A DNA stretch of 64,000 bases from the NCBI RefSeq assembly GCF_900109345.1, contig NZ_FNZN01000001.1:441883-505882 (forward strand), read 5' to 3'. Positions within the stretch are counted from its first letter, which is position 1, and every line of letters starts with the position of its first letter. The position numbers and the translations under genes were made by a program. The notes beneath the pieces were generated by a model. It was not told the origin of the DNA and made no database searches. It saw nothing but the letters and a program-made list of their open reading frames with translations. This document shows positions 18,779-26,719 of the stretch, piece by piece. This stretch comes from Maribacter orientalis (GTDB lineage: Bacteria > Bacteroidota > Bacteroidia > Flavobacteriales > Flavobacteriaceae).

Positions 18779-18920
18779 CTACAATAAGAGATAACATTAA
18801 ACAGATAGACTTTTTTCTTAAATGGATTTAACTCTTGCGCAATAGTTGCGCCGATGGACTTGTTACGGAATTAGTGTTAAAAACGCAATGTTTCTTGCTT
18901 ACTCGGACAAAACCACAGCA
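18779..18920. other. Spacer before repeat A, no gene seen
   Basis: This stretch between the CPBP gene and the left arm of repeat A has no credible reading frame. Part of it (from 18835) is covered by a small frame that continues through the repeat on both strands; base composition is richer in GC than the flanking genes. Confidence 0.4.
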
Positions 18921-19114
18921 GCTAACAATGGCTAAACGTAATGCGGGCTTTTGGGCAAAATCGAAAGGTCTGCGTATATTTATAATGTCGCTAAATCTTA
19001 TGGATTTAGCTTTGGACAAAAAAAGAAAAAGCAAAACAATAAGCTTTAGCTTCGTGCGCAGACGGAAACGAAAAGTTTCCTTGCCTCCGCACTACGCTTA
19101 GCCTAACCGTTGGC
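18921..19114 (+). repeat. Structured intergenic repeat, copy A
   Basis: A 194-bp element with imperfect terminal inverted repeats. GCTAAC at 18921 pairs with GTTGGC at 19109, and the 16-mer at 18930-18945 pairs with the 16-mer at 19088-19103 apart from two A/C positions; these become G-T wobbles on the minus strand. Inside are a perfect 8-bp hairpin (GCTAAATC, 18990-18997, with GATTTAGC, 19003-19010) and a second hairpin GGAAAC/GTTTCC (19064-19080). The core from about 18980 to 19038 is closely similar to copy B downstream, in the same orientation. Small frames on both strands are by-products of the repeat and not genes. Confidence 0.75.
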
Positions 19115-19159
19115 AGTCACTTAAAAATATCCATTTTTTTAACCCAAAATATTTAAATT

Positions 19160-19606
19160 ATGAAATCCTTTAATCTCGTTTTAATTAGTTTCCTTTTAAT
19201 TACTACACTAGTATTTGCTCAATCAAAAGATGAAATAGAAATCAGACGATTAGAAAAACATTGGACAGAATTACTTGATAAGGGGGACACAAATTCATTA
19301 TTAAAGATATGGTCAAAGGATTACGTAGTAAACAATCCTAATGGAAAAATTGTGACACCGAAAGAAATTGTCTCACTTATGAAAAGTGGTCATATATTTC
19401 CTGCTGTTGAAAGAATAATAGAAAAAATTACATTCAATCAGAATATCGCGATTGTTATGGGAAAAGAGTTACAACAGCCCGAGGATTTGACAACTAACCT
19501 TGAGGAATGGATACCAAGAAGGTTTACCAATGTTTGGATTAGAAAAGGTAAGAGTTGGCAATTGATTGCCAGACAATCATCGGAAATAACTAGAAAAAAT
19601 AAATAA
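19160..19606 (+). CDS. Exported NTF2-like (SnoaL/DUF4440-type) protein
   Basis: A 148-residue protein with signal peptide (MKSFNLVLISFLLITTLVFAQ). The mature part is an NTF2-like cone fold: IRRLEKHWTELLDKGDTNSL, LLKIWSKDYVVNNPNGKI, FNQNIAIVMGKEL, and FTNVWIRKGKSWQLIARQSS. Such domains serve as small-molecule binding or isomerase scaffolds; the function here is unknown. The gene sits alone between repeats A and B, 45 bp after one and 16 bp before the other, which is a cassette-like setting. Confidence 0.8.
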   Translation: MKSFNLVLISFLLITTLVFAQSKDEIEIRRLEKHWTELLDKGDTNSLLKIWSKDYVVNNPNGKIVTPKEIVSLMKSGHIFPAVERIIEKITFNQNIAIVMGKELQQPEDLTTNLEEWIPRRFTNVWIRKGKSWQLIARQSSEITRKNK

Positions 19607-19622
19607 GGCTAGGAGTTTTGTA

Positions 19623-19803
19623 AAACAATAGCGTTCGCTAAATACAACCTCAAACAATACGAGGTTCGGACTTAATCGCTGGGTTTGCTTATTTTTATGA
19701 AGTCCGAAAAATCCCAAAGATTTTTCTTTGGATAGAAAAAGAAAAAACAAAACCAAAACCAAAAGATTTCGCTAAGTGCATGGCGGAAATCAAACGCTAG
19801 TTT
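19623..19803 (+). repeat. Structured intergenic repeat, copy B
   Basis: A 181-bp element related to copy A. Terminal arms AAAC..TAGCGTT (19623-19635) pair with AACGCTA-GTTT (19793-19803). The shared core hairpin is GAAAAATC (19706-19713) with GATTTTTC (19719-19726): relative to copy A two base pairs changed on both sides, keeping the stem and its 5-nt loop. The same A-rich tract (TAGAAAAAGAAAAAACAAAAC) follows. An extra 9-bp stem, TTCGGACTT (19665) with AAGTCCGAA (19700), would compete with the core hairpin, and AACCTC/GAGGTT (19646/19661) makes another. The next gene starts 48 bp after the right arm. Confidence 0.75.
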
Positions 19804-19851
19804 GCTACCGTACTGTTCATAAATAAAAGGTTCTTATGAATAAAAAATAAA

Positions 19852-20295
19852 ATGTATTCTCAACAACAAATTGAAAACCTAATTCTGAAATTTAAAAACA
19901 CATCTTTAAATAAGCCAGAATGGAATCATGAGGCCCATATAATTGTGGCAATTTGGTATAATTGGCATTATACTTTTGAGCAAGCCTTGAAAATAGTGAG
20001 AACAAATATAAAAGCCTATAACGAATCTGTTGGAACTCCAAACACAGAAATTTCTGGTTATCACGAAACTCTAACAGTTTTTTGGATGACTCTTACTAAA
20101 AATTTTCTTGCTTATAATTTTCATGATAAAATAGATAACGCCATCAATGAATTCTTGAAAACTAGGGAAGCTGATATAAGTACAACTTCAGCATACTATA
20201 GTAATGAAGTATTGTTTTCTAAAAAAGCAAGAAGAGAATGGATTAACGGAAATAAGAAACCAATTAATTTAGACTTCAATAATTTGAATGTTTAG
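19852..20295 (+). CDS. Conserved uncharacterised protein (EWNHEAH / SGYHETLT motifs)
   Basis: A 147-residue soluble, mostly helical protein without a signal peptide. It has distinctive conserved-looking blocks: PEWNHEAHIIVAIWYNWHY near 22, NTEISGYHETLTVFWMT near 61, and SNEVLFSKKARREWI near 121. I recall similar His/Trp-rich small proteins in many bacteria, but no established function. The clustered His and Glu residues could bind metal; this is inference. It is the gene following structured repeat B, at almost the same distance as the NTF2-like gene follows repeat A. Confidence 0.75.
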   Translation: MYSQQQIENLILKFKNTSLNKPEWNHEAHIIVAIWYNWHYTFEQALKIVRTNIKAYNESVGTPNTEISGYHETLTVFWMTLTKNFLAYNFHDKIDNAINEFLKTREADISTTSAYYSNEVLFSKKARREWINGNKKPINLDFNNLNV

Positions 20296-20395
20296 ATTCT
20301 GACCTCTTGCCATTTTAACAGGAAAAATGACTACCGATTTGTAAAAACAATTTTAGGCTTTGTAAATTAGTCCAATCACTTGCCAATCAATAAAA

Positions 20396-20941
20396 ATGGG
20401 AAAGAAATTAGAATTTATTACTCCTGAATTGATGAGATTCATTGGAGAGCAAAAGATTTTTTTTGTAGGGACAGCTGCAGCTGAAGGCAATGTAAATGTG
20501 TCCCCTAAAGGCACAGATTCTTTTAGGGTAATCGATAAGAATAAAATCGTATGGTTGAATTTAACAGGGAGCGGCAATGAAACAGCCGCACATTTGTTGA
20601 AGAATACTAGGATGACCATCATGTTCTGCGCGTTTGAAGGAAAACCAATGATATTAAGGCTGTATGGTAAAGCCAAAATATACCATAAGCGTGATAGCGC
20701 ATTTAATGATTTATCTCACTTGTTTCCAGAAAATATTGGGGCTAGGCAAATAATTGAAATGAAAGTAGATTTGGTGCAAACCTCGTGTGGTTTTGCCGTA
20801 CCCTTTATGGATTTTAAGGAGGAGCGAACAACACTAAATAATTGGGCGGTAAAACAAGGAGAGGACAAAATTGAAGACTATTGGAAAAATAGAAATACCC
20901 AAAGTATAGATGGCTTTGAAACCAATATTCTTGAAGATTAA
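20396..20941 (+). CDS. Pyridoxamine 5'-phosphate oxidase-like FMN-binding protein
   Basis: A 181-residue protein of the split-barrel flavin-binding fold. The N-terminal half contains IGEQKIFFVGTAAAEGNVNVSPKG (about 17-40, the FMN-contacting strand and loop), KIVWLNLTGSGNETAAHLL and RMTIMFCAFEGKP. The C-terminal part VDLVQTSCGFAVPFMDFKEERTTLNNWA is typical of the general-stress PNPOx-like group. It is probably a flavin- or F420-type oxidoreductase of unknown substrate and not the vitamin B6 enzyme. It stands alone, with a gap of about 100 bp on the upstream side. Confidence 0.82.
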   Translation: MGKKLEFITPELMRFIGEQKIFFVGTAAAEGNVNVSPKGTDSFRVIDKNKIVWLNLTGSGNETAAHLLKNTRMTIMFCAFEGKPMILRLYGKAKIYHKRDSAFNDLSHLFPENIGARQIIEMKVDLVQTSCGFAVPFMDFKEERTTLNNWAVKQGEDKIEDYWKNRNTQSIDGFETNILED

Positions 20942-20992
20942 AAGCCAGCCCATATTTTAAATCGATATCTTCTCATCAAATAACGTAAAACC

Positions 20993-21400
20993 TTGAAGCA
21001 AGCCATAGCACGTATAGCCATAGTAGTAGATGACTATAATAAAGCCATTGAATTTTATACTAAAAAATTAGACTTCTTACTCGTTGAAGACACTGATTTA
21101 GGTGATGGTAAACGTTGGGTGGTGGTAGCGCCACAAGGTACGAGTGAATGTTCTTTGGTTTTAGCAAAAGCAGACGGCGAAGAACAGGAATCTCGTGTTG
21201 GTAACCAAACTGGTGGCAGGGTTTTTCTATTTCTGTACACCGACGATTTTTGGAGAGATTATTATAAGATGGTTGAAAGAGGTATAAAAATTAGTAGAGA
21301 ACCAGAAAAGATGCCATACGGCATGGTTGCCGTTTTTAAAGATTTGTACGGTAATATGTGGGATCTATTAGAGCCTAATACCACAAATGGAAGTGATTAG
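20993..21400 (+). CDS. VOC family protein, TTG start
   Basis: A 135-residue single glyoxalase-fold protein. It begins at a TTG codon: the family start is typically KQAIARIAIVVDDYNKAIEFY and no ATG is available upstream. A betaalphabetabetabeta repeat pair is visible: AIARIAIVVDDYNKAIEFYT, then GRVFLFLYTDDFWRDYYKM and VAVFKDLYGNMWDLLEP, with the terminal Glu of GNMWDLLEP as a possible metal ligand. Glyoxalase, bleomycin resistance or dioxygenase roles are all possible. It lies about 50 bp after the PNPOx-like gene. Confidence 0.82.
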   Translation: MKQAIARIAIVVDDYNKAIEFYTKKLDFLLVEDTDLGDGKRWVVVAPQGTSECSLVLAKADGEEQESRVGNQTGGRVFLFLYTDDFWRDYYKMVERGIKISREPEKMPYGMVAVFKDLYGNMWDLLEPNTTNGSD

Positions 21401-21439
21401 TTTTGTAAATTAGGAAAACTAAGAACATAATATCCTGAT

Positions 21440-22339
21440 ATGCAAGTACCAGAAATACCCAATTTAATACATTATGCCATTCCTTTTTTTGCAGCAACCG
21501 TAATCCTTGAGGTGATTTTAACGGTAAAAATAAAGCTTGAAGACTATGAGTATAAAGATGCAGGCACTTCTATTCTTATGGGTTTGGGTAATGTTGCAAT
21601 AGGCTTGGTTACTAAAGGCATAGCATTAGGTTTATTTTATCTATTATATAATTTTTATCATCTGTTCGAGATACCTTTTGCTTGGTGGTCTTGGTTATTA
21701 TTACTTTTTGCGGAAGACTTTTGCTATTATTGGTTTCATAGAATTAGTCATGAGAGCCGATTTTTTTGGGCAAGCCATGTAGTGCATCATTCTTCAAAAA
21801 AATATAATTTAAGTACAGCACTAAGGCAAACGTGGTCTGGTGGATTTTATACGTTTATCTTTTGGACTCCTTTAATAATCTTAGGCTTTCACCCGGTTAT
21901 GGTATTGGTTCAAATGTCCGTTAGTTTAATATATCAATATTGGATTCACACTGAAATGATTCGTAAAATGCCAAAATGGTTCGAACTCATTTTTAATACG
22001 CCAAGTCATCATAGGGTTCATCATGCTACGAATCCGCAATACTTAGATAGAAACCATGCGGGAATTTTTATCATTTGGGATAGGTTTTTCGGCACCTTCG
22101 AGCCCGAAGTAGATAAACCTGTTTACGGTCTAGTGAAAAATATAGATACTTATAATCCCCTTAAAATTGCCTTTACTGAGTGGTATATGATGTTGAAAGA
22201 TTTCATTACGGTTAAAACTTCTGTAGTGAATAGGTTTAAGTATCTCATAAAACCACCAGGTTGGCGACATGATGGAAATAGTGTACTTTCTTCAGATTTA
22301 AGGCGAGAATGGAAAGAGAAAAACAAAATGGAAATGTAG
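21440..22339 (+). CDS. Sterol desaturase / fatty acid hydroxylase family protein
   Basis: A 299-residue integral membrane di-iron enzyme with about four membrane helices (about 10-27, 45-75, 85-100, 135-170). The histidine clusters are complete: YYWFHRISHESRFFW, ASHVVHHSS, and PSHHRVHHATNPQYLDRNH. Family members hydroxylate or desaturate lipids; the natural substrate here is unknown. The C-terminus after PPGWRHDGN extends about 25 residues and ends MEM-stop. The stop codon TAG is in the same frame as the following DUF998 frame, with no stop between them. Confidence 0.9.
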   Translation: MQVPEIPNLIHYAIPFFAATVILEVILTVKIKLEDYEYKDAGTSILMGLGNVAIGLVTKGIALGLFYLLYNFYHLFEIPFAWWSWLLLLFAEDFCYYWFHRISHESRFFWASHVVHHSSKKYNLSTALRQTWSGGFYTFIFWTPLIILGFHPVMVLVQMSVSLIYQYWIHTEMIRKMPKWFELIFNTPSHHRVHHATNPQYLDRNHAGIFIIWDRFFGTFEPEVDKPVYGLVKNIDTYNPLKIAFTEWYMMLKDFITVKTSVVNRFKYLIKPPGWRHDGNSVLSSDLRREWKEKNKMEM

Positions 22340-23017
22340 CGTAACAAAAACAATATAGTATCGTCTAAAAGAAATATTACCGACCGATCTTTTAAAATTA
22401 GTAATAAAACTGTAGCCTATATAGGCATTTTAGGAGTAAGTTTATTTGCAATTGCTGCTATTGTAGGACCGTTATTAATTGAAGATTATAGTGTTATTAG
22501 TCAGTACTTAAGTGAATCGTTCGCTTCTAATACCGAATATGGATGGTATTTACAATACTTCGGATATGTACCTAGCGGAATTCTTATTGCTGCTTTTTGT
22601 GTTTTCGCTCCCAAATATCTACCTAATTTAAAACTTATAAAAGCCGGATTTTTTGGTCTCGCCATTTTCAATGGATTAGGAACCATACTTGTGGGGTTAT
22701 TTCCGTGCGATGCAGGATGCCCCACCAAAATGATACATTCTAGTACCGCACAACTAATTCATAATGCTGCCGCTTCAGTAACCTATATTTTTCTACCTAT
22801 TTGTATTCTTGGTATTGGTCTAGGATTGAAGAAATTTAAAACTCATCAACGTTTATCTCAAATTTCAATGGCTTTGGGAATTATTAGTGCCATTTTCATA
22901 TTAGTATTGTTTTCTAATCCTGAATCTGGTTATCGAGGAATATTGCAACGGGTTATCGAAACATCTTTTATTACTTTAATTATTTCAAGTACGTTAAATA
23001 TTAGGAATAGCAATTAG
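22340..23017 (+). CDS. DUF998 family membrane protein, no canonical start codon
   Basis: A 225-codon frame follows directly and in frame after the TAG stop of the desaturase gene. Translation gives KTVAYIGILGVSLFAIAAIV, YSVISQYLSESF, YLQYFGYVPSGILIAAFCVF, GTILVGLFPCDAGC and QLIHNAAASVTYIFLPICI. These are DUF998 features, with about six membrane helices and the conserved FPCDAGC. Conservation therefore begins well before the first GTG at 22691, yet no in-frame ATG, GTG or TTG exists between the TAG and 22691. Options are a non-standard start (ATT/ATA), TAG read-through giving a fusion, a lost start (pseudogene), or a sequence error. Confidence 0.7.
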   Translation, partial: RNKNNIVSSKRNITDRSFKISNKTVAYIGILGVSLFAIAAIVGPLLIEDYSVISQYLSESFASNTEYGWYLQYFGYVPSGILIAAFCVFAPKYLPNLKLIKAGFFGLAIFNGLGTILVGLFPCDAGCPTKMIHSSTAQLIHNAAASVTYIFLPICILGIGLGLKKFKTHQRLSQISMALGIISAIFILVLFSNPESGYRGILQRVIETSFITLIISSTLNIRNSN

Positions 23018-23092
23018 ATGGAAACATGCGTTCAAGGTTTTTATTTTCGATTAATCCTTGTACTGAATGGAGCCTAAGTAAACAACCGCTGA

Positions 23093-24337
23093 CTAGTCTT
23101 TATAGATTAGCCCATCTTTCATTACAAAAGAAACATTTTTCACTATAGTTATATCTTTAACCGGATTTCCTTCTATGGCTATGATATCGGCTAGGAAGCC
23201 TTCTTTTAATTTCCCTAGTTGATTTAAATGAAACATGTTGGCGTTGCCAGAAGTGGCAGATTTTAATACGGCTAATGGCTTCATTCCGTAATCTACCATG
23301 AGTTCCATTTCCCGATAGTTTTCTCCGTGTGTAAAAACTCCGACATCACCACCAAAAACAATTTGCACACCAGAATCTAGTGCCATTTTAAATGATTTAC
23401 GTTTTTGTTGAATTCTATCGGGTTCTGGGTCGGTAGCTTTGTTCCATCCTCTGTATTGTGTAATGGCATCACCAGCAGCAAGGGTAGGGCATAGACCTAT
23501 TCCTTTATCTTTCATCATCTTAAATATTTCAAGCGTTCCACCATCGCCATGTTCAATGGTTTCAACACCACCAAGTATCGCTCTTTTCATCCCTTCAGGA
23601 GTACCTGCGTGTGCCACCACATATTTTCCGGCGCTCTTAGCAGTAGCAACCATAACATCAATTTCTTCTTGTAGAAAAGTAGGTTGAGAATCGGCACCAG
23701 GTGTCCATCTGTAATCTGCATATATTTTAATAAGGTCCGCTCCGTTCCCCATCTGTCTGCGTACGGTTTCAATACACTGGTCAACCCCACTTGCAGGTTC
23801 TGCGCCTAAGGGAACGGAAACGCCATCATGAAATCCCTTAGGGCCATACGCTCCAGTAGCTACAATGGCTGGGCCTGCAACCAAAAGACGTGGTCCGATA
23901 ATGATACCATCATCAATGGTCTTTTTTAAATATACATCGCTATATCCTGCACCTTCGGCACCTAAGTCACGCATGGTCGTTACTCCTGCCAAAAGTGAAT
24001 TTTTAACGTGTACGGTTCCTCTTATGGCACGTTCAACGGGTGATTCTTTCAAGACTTGGTCATTCCAATCTGTTTCATTGTATGGGTGCAATAAAACATG
24101 CGAATGCCCTTCAATAATTCCTGGCATTAAAGTGGTGCCTTGTAATTCAATCTCGGTAGTGTTGGCAGGTTTCGTTAACCCGTTACTATTTCCTGCATAT
24201 GTTATTTGATTTCCTTCAACGAGAACCACCCAATTTTCATGCATTTCGGTACCGTCAAATACACGGTCTGCTTTTAAGAGTGTTTGCGAAGAAGCAAGGT
24301 GTATAGAGAAAAAACAGAAAAGTAAGATGGATTTCAT
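23093..24337 (-). CDS. Exported metal-dependent amidohydrolase
   Basis: A 414-residue enzyme with signal peptide MKSILLFCFFSIHLASSQ. The TIM-barrel amidohydrolase motifs are visible: IEGHSHVLLHP (metal HxH, about 75), VAHAGTPEGMKRAI and GVETIEHGD (metal His), and VFGGDVGVFTHGENY (Asp). The C-terminus LGKLKEGFLADIIAIEGNPVKDI closes the small beta-sandwich. It belongs to the imidazolonepropionase/prolidase-like group that acts on cyclic amides or dipeptides; the substrate is unknown. It is 13 bp downstream of a second amidohydrolase on the same strand, clearly co-transcribed. Confidence 0.87.
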   Translation of the reverse strand: MKSILLFCFFSIHLASSQTLLKADRVFDGTEMHENWVVLVEGNQITYAGNSNGLTKPANTTEIELQGTTLMPGIIEGHSHVLLHPYNETDWNDQVLKESPVERAIRGTVHVKNSLLAGVTTMRDLGAEGAGYSDVYLKKTIDDGIIIGPRLLVAGPAIVATGAYGPKGFHDGVSVPLGAEPASGVDQCIETVRRQMGNGADLIKIYADYRWTPGADSQPTFLQEEIDVMVATAKSAGKYVVAHAGTPEGMKRAILGGVETIEHGDGGTLEIFKMMKDKGIGLCPTLAAGDAITQYRGWNKATDPEPDRIQQKRKSFKMALDSGVQIVFGGDVGVFTHGENYREMELMVDYGMKPLAVLKSATSGNANMFHLNQLGKLKEGFLADIIAIEGNPVKDITIVKNVSFVMKDGLIYKD

Positions 24338-24350
24338 AGAAGTGATGGAA

Positions 24351-25781
24351 TTAATTTAAAATAGCAGCCTTTAATAGGTTATTTAAATCAGTTTTAGAAT
24401 GTGCAGTGCCTTTGGTAAACACCATATAAATGTCTTGCGTATTTTTGATATTTTCTAGCGGATTACCATTTAGCAAAACGATATCGGCAATTTTACCTTG
24501 AGAAAGAGAACCGTAATTGGCCTCTTTCTTTAAAAATTTAGCTCCATTGTAGGCAGATGCTCGCAAGGCGTCAAGGGGAGAAATTCCGGTTGCGACCAAA
24601 GCTTCCATTTCTTTATGAATTGAAATGCCAGGATAGGTATAGCTGTTGTATGCACCACTATCTGAGCCAGCCAAAAGTGATACTCCGTTTTCATTTAATT
24701 TAAAAGCGAGTTGGCCAAAAAACTGATCTAATGCTTTGCGGTTAGCAACCTGCTTTTCCGATGCATTTTTAACACGGTCAATTCTACCTTGATATGTTTT
24801 TTGTACATCTGAACTCATATATTTTAGGTACTCATCTTTTGTGTGGTCAACTTCATCTAAATAACTTAATACACCTCCGATATGAAGGGTTGGCACAACA
24901 AAAACATTATGTGCTTTTAATTTTTTAAATGTATTAAGTGCTGTTGAATCTGAAAAGGAGGCTTGTAAAAGAGGCATGGCATCCCAAAAACCAATTTCCT
25001 TTCTTATCAGTTTTTGCGTGATTTCCACTTCGTTATCAGAACAACCTTTCATTATATAATACAAATGCTCGACAGCATCTAAGCCAGCATTAATAGTCGC
25101 GTCAAGTTCGACGGTAAATGGCATATGACCCGATGTGATAAGATTTCTCTTTTCTGCTTCTTTAATGGTCTTTAAGTAATTTTCACCTGTAATTTTACTG
25201 TCATATATTTTTACGAAATCTGAAGGAATTGACTGCAAAGAGTCTAAGGCTTTAGAAATATCTACATCATTTTCCACTTCTAAAGATCCTGCCCATGTCG
25301 CACCTAGACCATCAATTTTTGGTCCTGATGTGAAAATTGTAGGTCCGACCAATTCATTATTTGCAATTGCTTTTTGCCACTTCATAACAGACGAGGTAAG
25401 ATCGCCACCAGCATCACGTACAGTGGTAATACCATTTGCTATAAAAAGGTTCAAAAAGTTTTTGTTAGCAGCTATTAAAGAGTCACCACCTCTAAAATGT
25501 ACATGGTTATCCCAAAAACCAGGTAAGGCATATTTACCAGAACCATCGATAGTCTCTTTTGCTTTTGAGTTTAATTTTTCAACAGTATTTTCTATATGAG
25601 CTAAAAGTCCATCTTTTAAATAAATATTCGATAAATCGATTTGTCCTGTTTCCAAATCAATGATGTTGACGTTTTCTATGACGACATCATAGGTTATATC
25701 TGGTTCTGATTTACATGATAACATAATAGCAAAGCAAAATATGCTTAGGCTAATTTTTTTGATTCTTATTGAAATGGACAT
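24351..25781 (-). CDS. Amidohydrolase lipoprotein
   Basis: A 476-residue amidohydrolase with a lipoprotein signal (ISLSIFCFAIMLSC, Cys about 23). Motifs: FWDNHVHFRGGDS (HxH, about 93), SGHMPFTVELDATI and DAVEHLYYIMKG, LLAGSDSGAYNSYTYPG, and the C-terminal YGSLSQGKIADIVLLNGNPLENI. It is a paralogue of the amidohydrolase 13 bp downstream, suggesting two extracytoplasmic hydrolases working on related compounds. The upstream CDP-alcohol phosphatidyltransferase gene is 34 bp away on the same strand, so a three-gene operon is likely. Confidence 0.87.
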   Translation of the reverse strand: MSISIRIKKISLSIFCFAIMLSCKSEPDITYDVVIENVNIIDLETGQIDLSNIYLKDGLLAHIENTVEKLNSKAKETIDGSGKYALPGFWDNHVHFRGGDSLIAANKNFLNLFIANGITTVRDAGGDLTSSVMKWQKAIANNELVGPTIFTSGPKIDGLGATWAGSLEVENDVDISKALDSLQSIPSDFVKIYDSKITGENYLKTIKEAEKRNLITSGHMPFTVELDATINAGLDAVEHLYYIMKGCSDNEVEITQKLIRKEIGFWDAMPLLQASFSDSTALNTFKKLKAHNVFVVPTLHIGGVLSYLDEVDHTKDEYLKYMSSDVQKTYQGRIDRVKNASEKQVANRKALDQFFGQLAFKLNENGVSLLAGSDSGAYNSYTYPGISIHKEMEALVATGISPLDALRASAYNGAKFLKKEANYGSLSQGKIADIVLLNGNPLENIKNTQDIYMVFTKGTAHSKTDLNNLLKAAILN

Positions 25782-25815
25782 ATTGCTTTTAGTTCGTTTA
25801 GAAAGGTAAAAATAA

Positions 25816-26583
25816 TTACTTATTCAATACTTGTCTTATTAGGATAAAAACAAAAATCAGTAGACTATATCCTATAAAAAAAGGGATTATATATGCTTTT
25901 AAATTAAATACTAAAAAGAGGCCAATGATTAGTAGTTGAAAGCCTAGGCCGAATGTAGAGACCGCTGTCATTAACCAATTGGGTTGGTATTTTCCTTTAA
26001 TAGCATTCTTATCTAGACCATAAATGATACGATCATATGGGCCATAACAAAATGAATAAATGCGGTATAGTATATTGACAGTTTGTTGATTTTCATCTCT
26101 TAAGGCTGTGGGAGTTTTATTCTCAAATACGCGACTTGTTGTATCGCCATTATGTCTATTTCTTAAAATCACATAATAATAATTATAGAGTGTACCTTGT
26201 AATTCTAGTCCAACGAAAGCTATCAGGGCTAAGAAGATATCACTATTTGTAATATACCAAATAGAAATTATGAAAAGTAGATTAAGCATAAAATCTGAAA
26301 TCGAATCAAAGTAACGACCTGTATGTGAGGGAGTATTCTTTATTCGCGCCAGTTCACCATCTGCGGCATCGAGAACCGATTTTAAAATAAGAAAAAATAA
26401 AGCTGACCAATAAAAGCCGTTTAGGATAAAAGCAATTGCCAAAAGTCCGCAGACTGTAAAGGCCAGTGTAACGTGTATTGGTGTAAATATAGTTGTTTTT
26501 AAACGGTTGGCAATAAATACGGCAAAGGGCCTACCATAATCAGATAGGTCCAGGAACTGATGTTCCTTAGGTAATTTAGACAT
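25816..26583 (-). CDS. CDP-alcohol phosphatidyltransferase family protein
   Basis: A 255-residue membrane enzyme transferring a phosphoalcohol moiety from a CDP-linked donor to an alcohol. The full signature D-x2-DG-x2-AR-x8-G-x3-D-x3-D is present in DAADGELARIKNTPSHTGRYFDSISD (split across about 88-113). About six helices follow. The frame is open 19 codons upstream of the ATG at 26583, but that part (Cys/Trp-rich) is not family-like, and MSKLPKEHQFLDLSDYGRP gives a natural start. It may make an unusual phospholipid or a soluble phosphodiester; the alcohol is not evident. Confidence 0.85.
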   Translation of the reverse strand: MSKLPKEHQFLDLSDYGRPFAVFIANRLKTTIFTPIHVTLAFTVCGLLAIAFILNGFYWSALFFLILKSVLDAADGELARIKNTPSHTGRYFDSISDFMLNLLFIISIWYITNSDIFLALIAFVGLELQGTLYNYYYVILRNRHNGDTTSRVFENKTPTALRDENQQTVNILYRIYSFCYGPYDRIIYGLDKNAIKGKYQPNWLMTAVSTFGLGFQLLIIGLFLVFNLKAYIIPFFIGYSLLIFVFILIRQVLNK

Positions 26584-26719
26584 TTTAAGACATCTTCGGG
26601 AAAACCAATAACGGAAACACGTTGGCTTGGTACACCACAAAAGCGAGTGTAAAAATAAGGTTTAATTAACAATTAGATAAATAGGTATAGAGTGGTGTTT
26701 TAGCAATTTATTTTCTATT

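Noticed and set aside
18828..19101. Open frames on both strands inside repeat A
   Set aside because: They translate the repeat arms and the A-rich tract, lack any recognisable protein pattern, and a similar frame appears in repeat B only because the DNA is related.
18921..19114. Repeat A as an integron attC site
   Set aside because: One end shows GCCTAAC (GTTAGGC on the other strand), like an attC core, but the matching core at the other end is not present, the length is greater than usual, and no integron integrase is in the window.
19577..19762. Minus-strand frame across repeat B
   Set aside because: Low-complexity Leu/Phe/Ser composition and overlap with the NTF2-like gene end; it results from the structured repeat.
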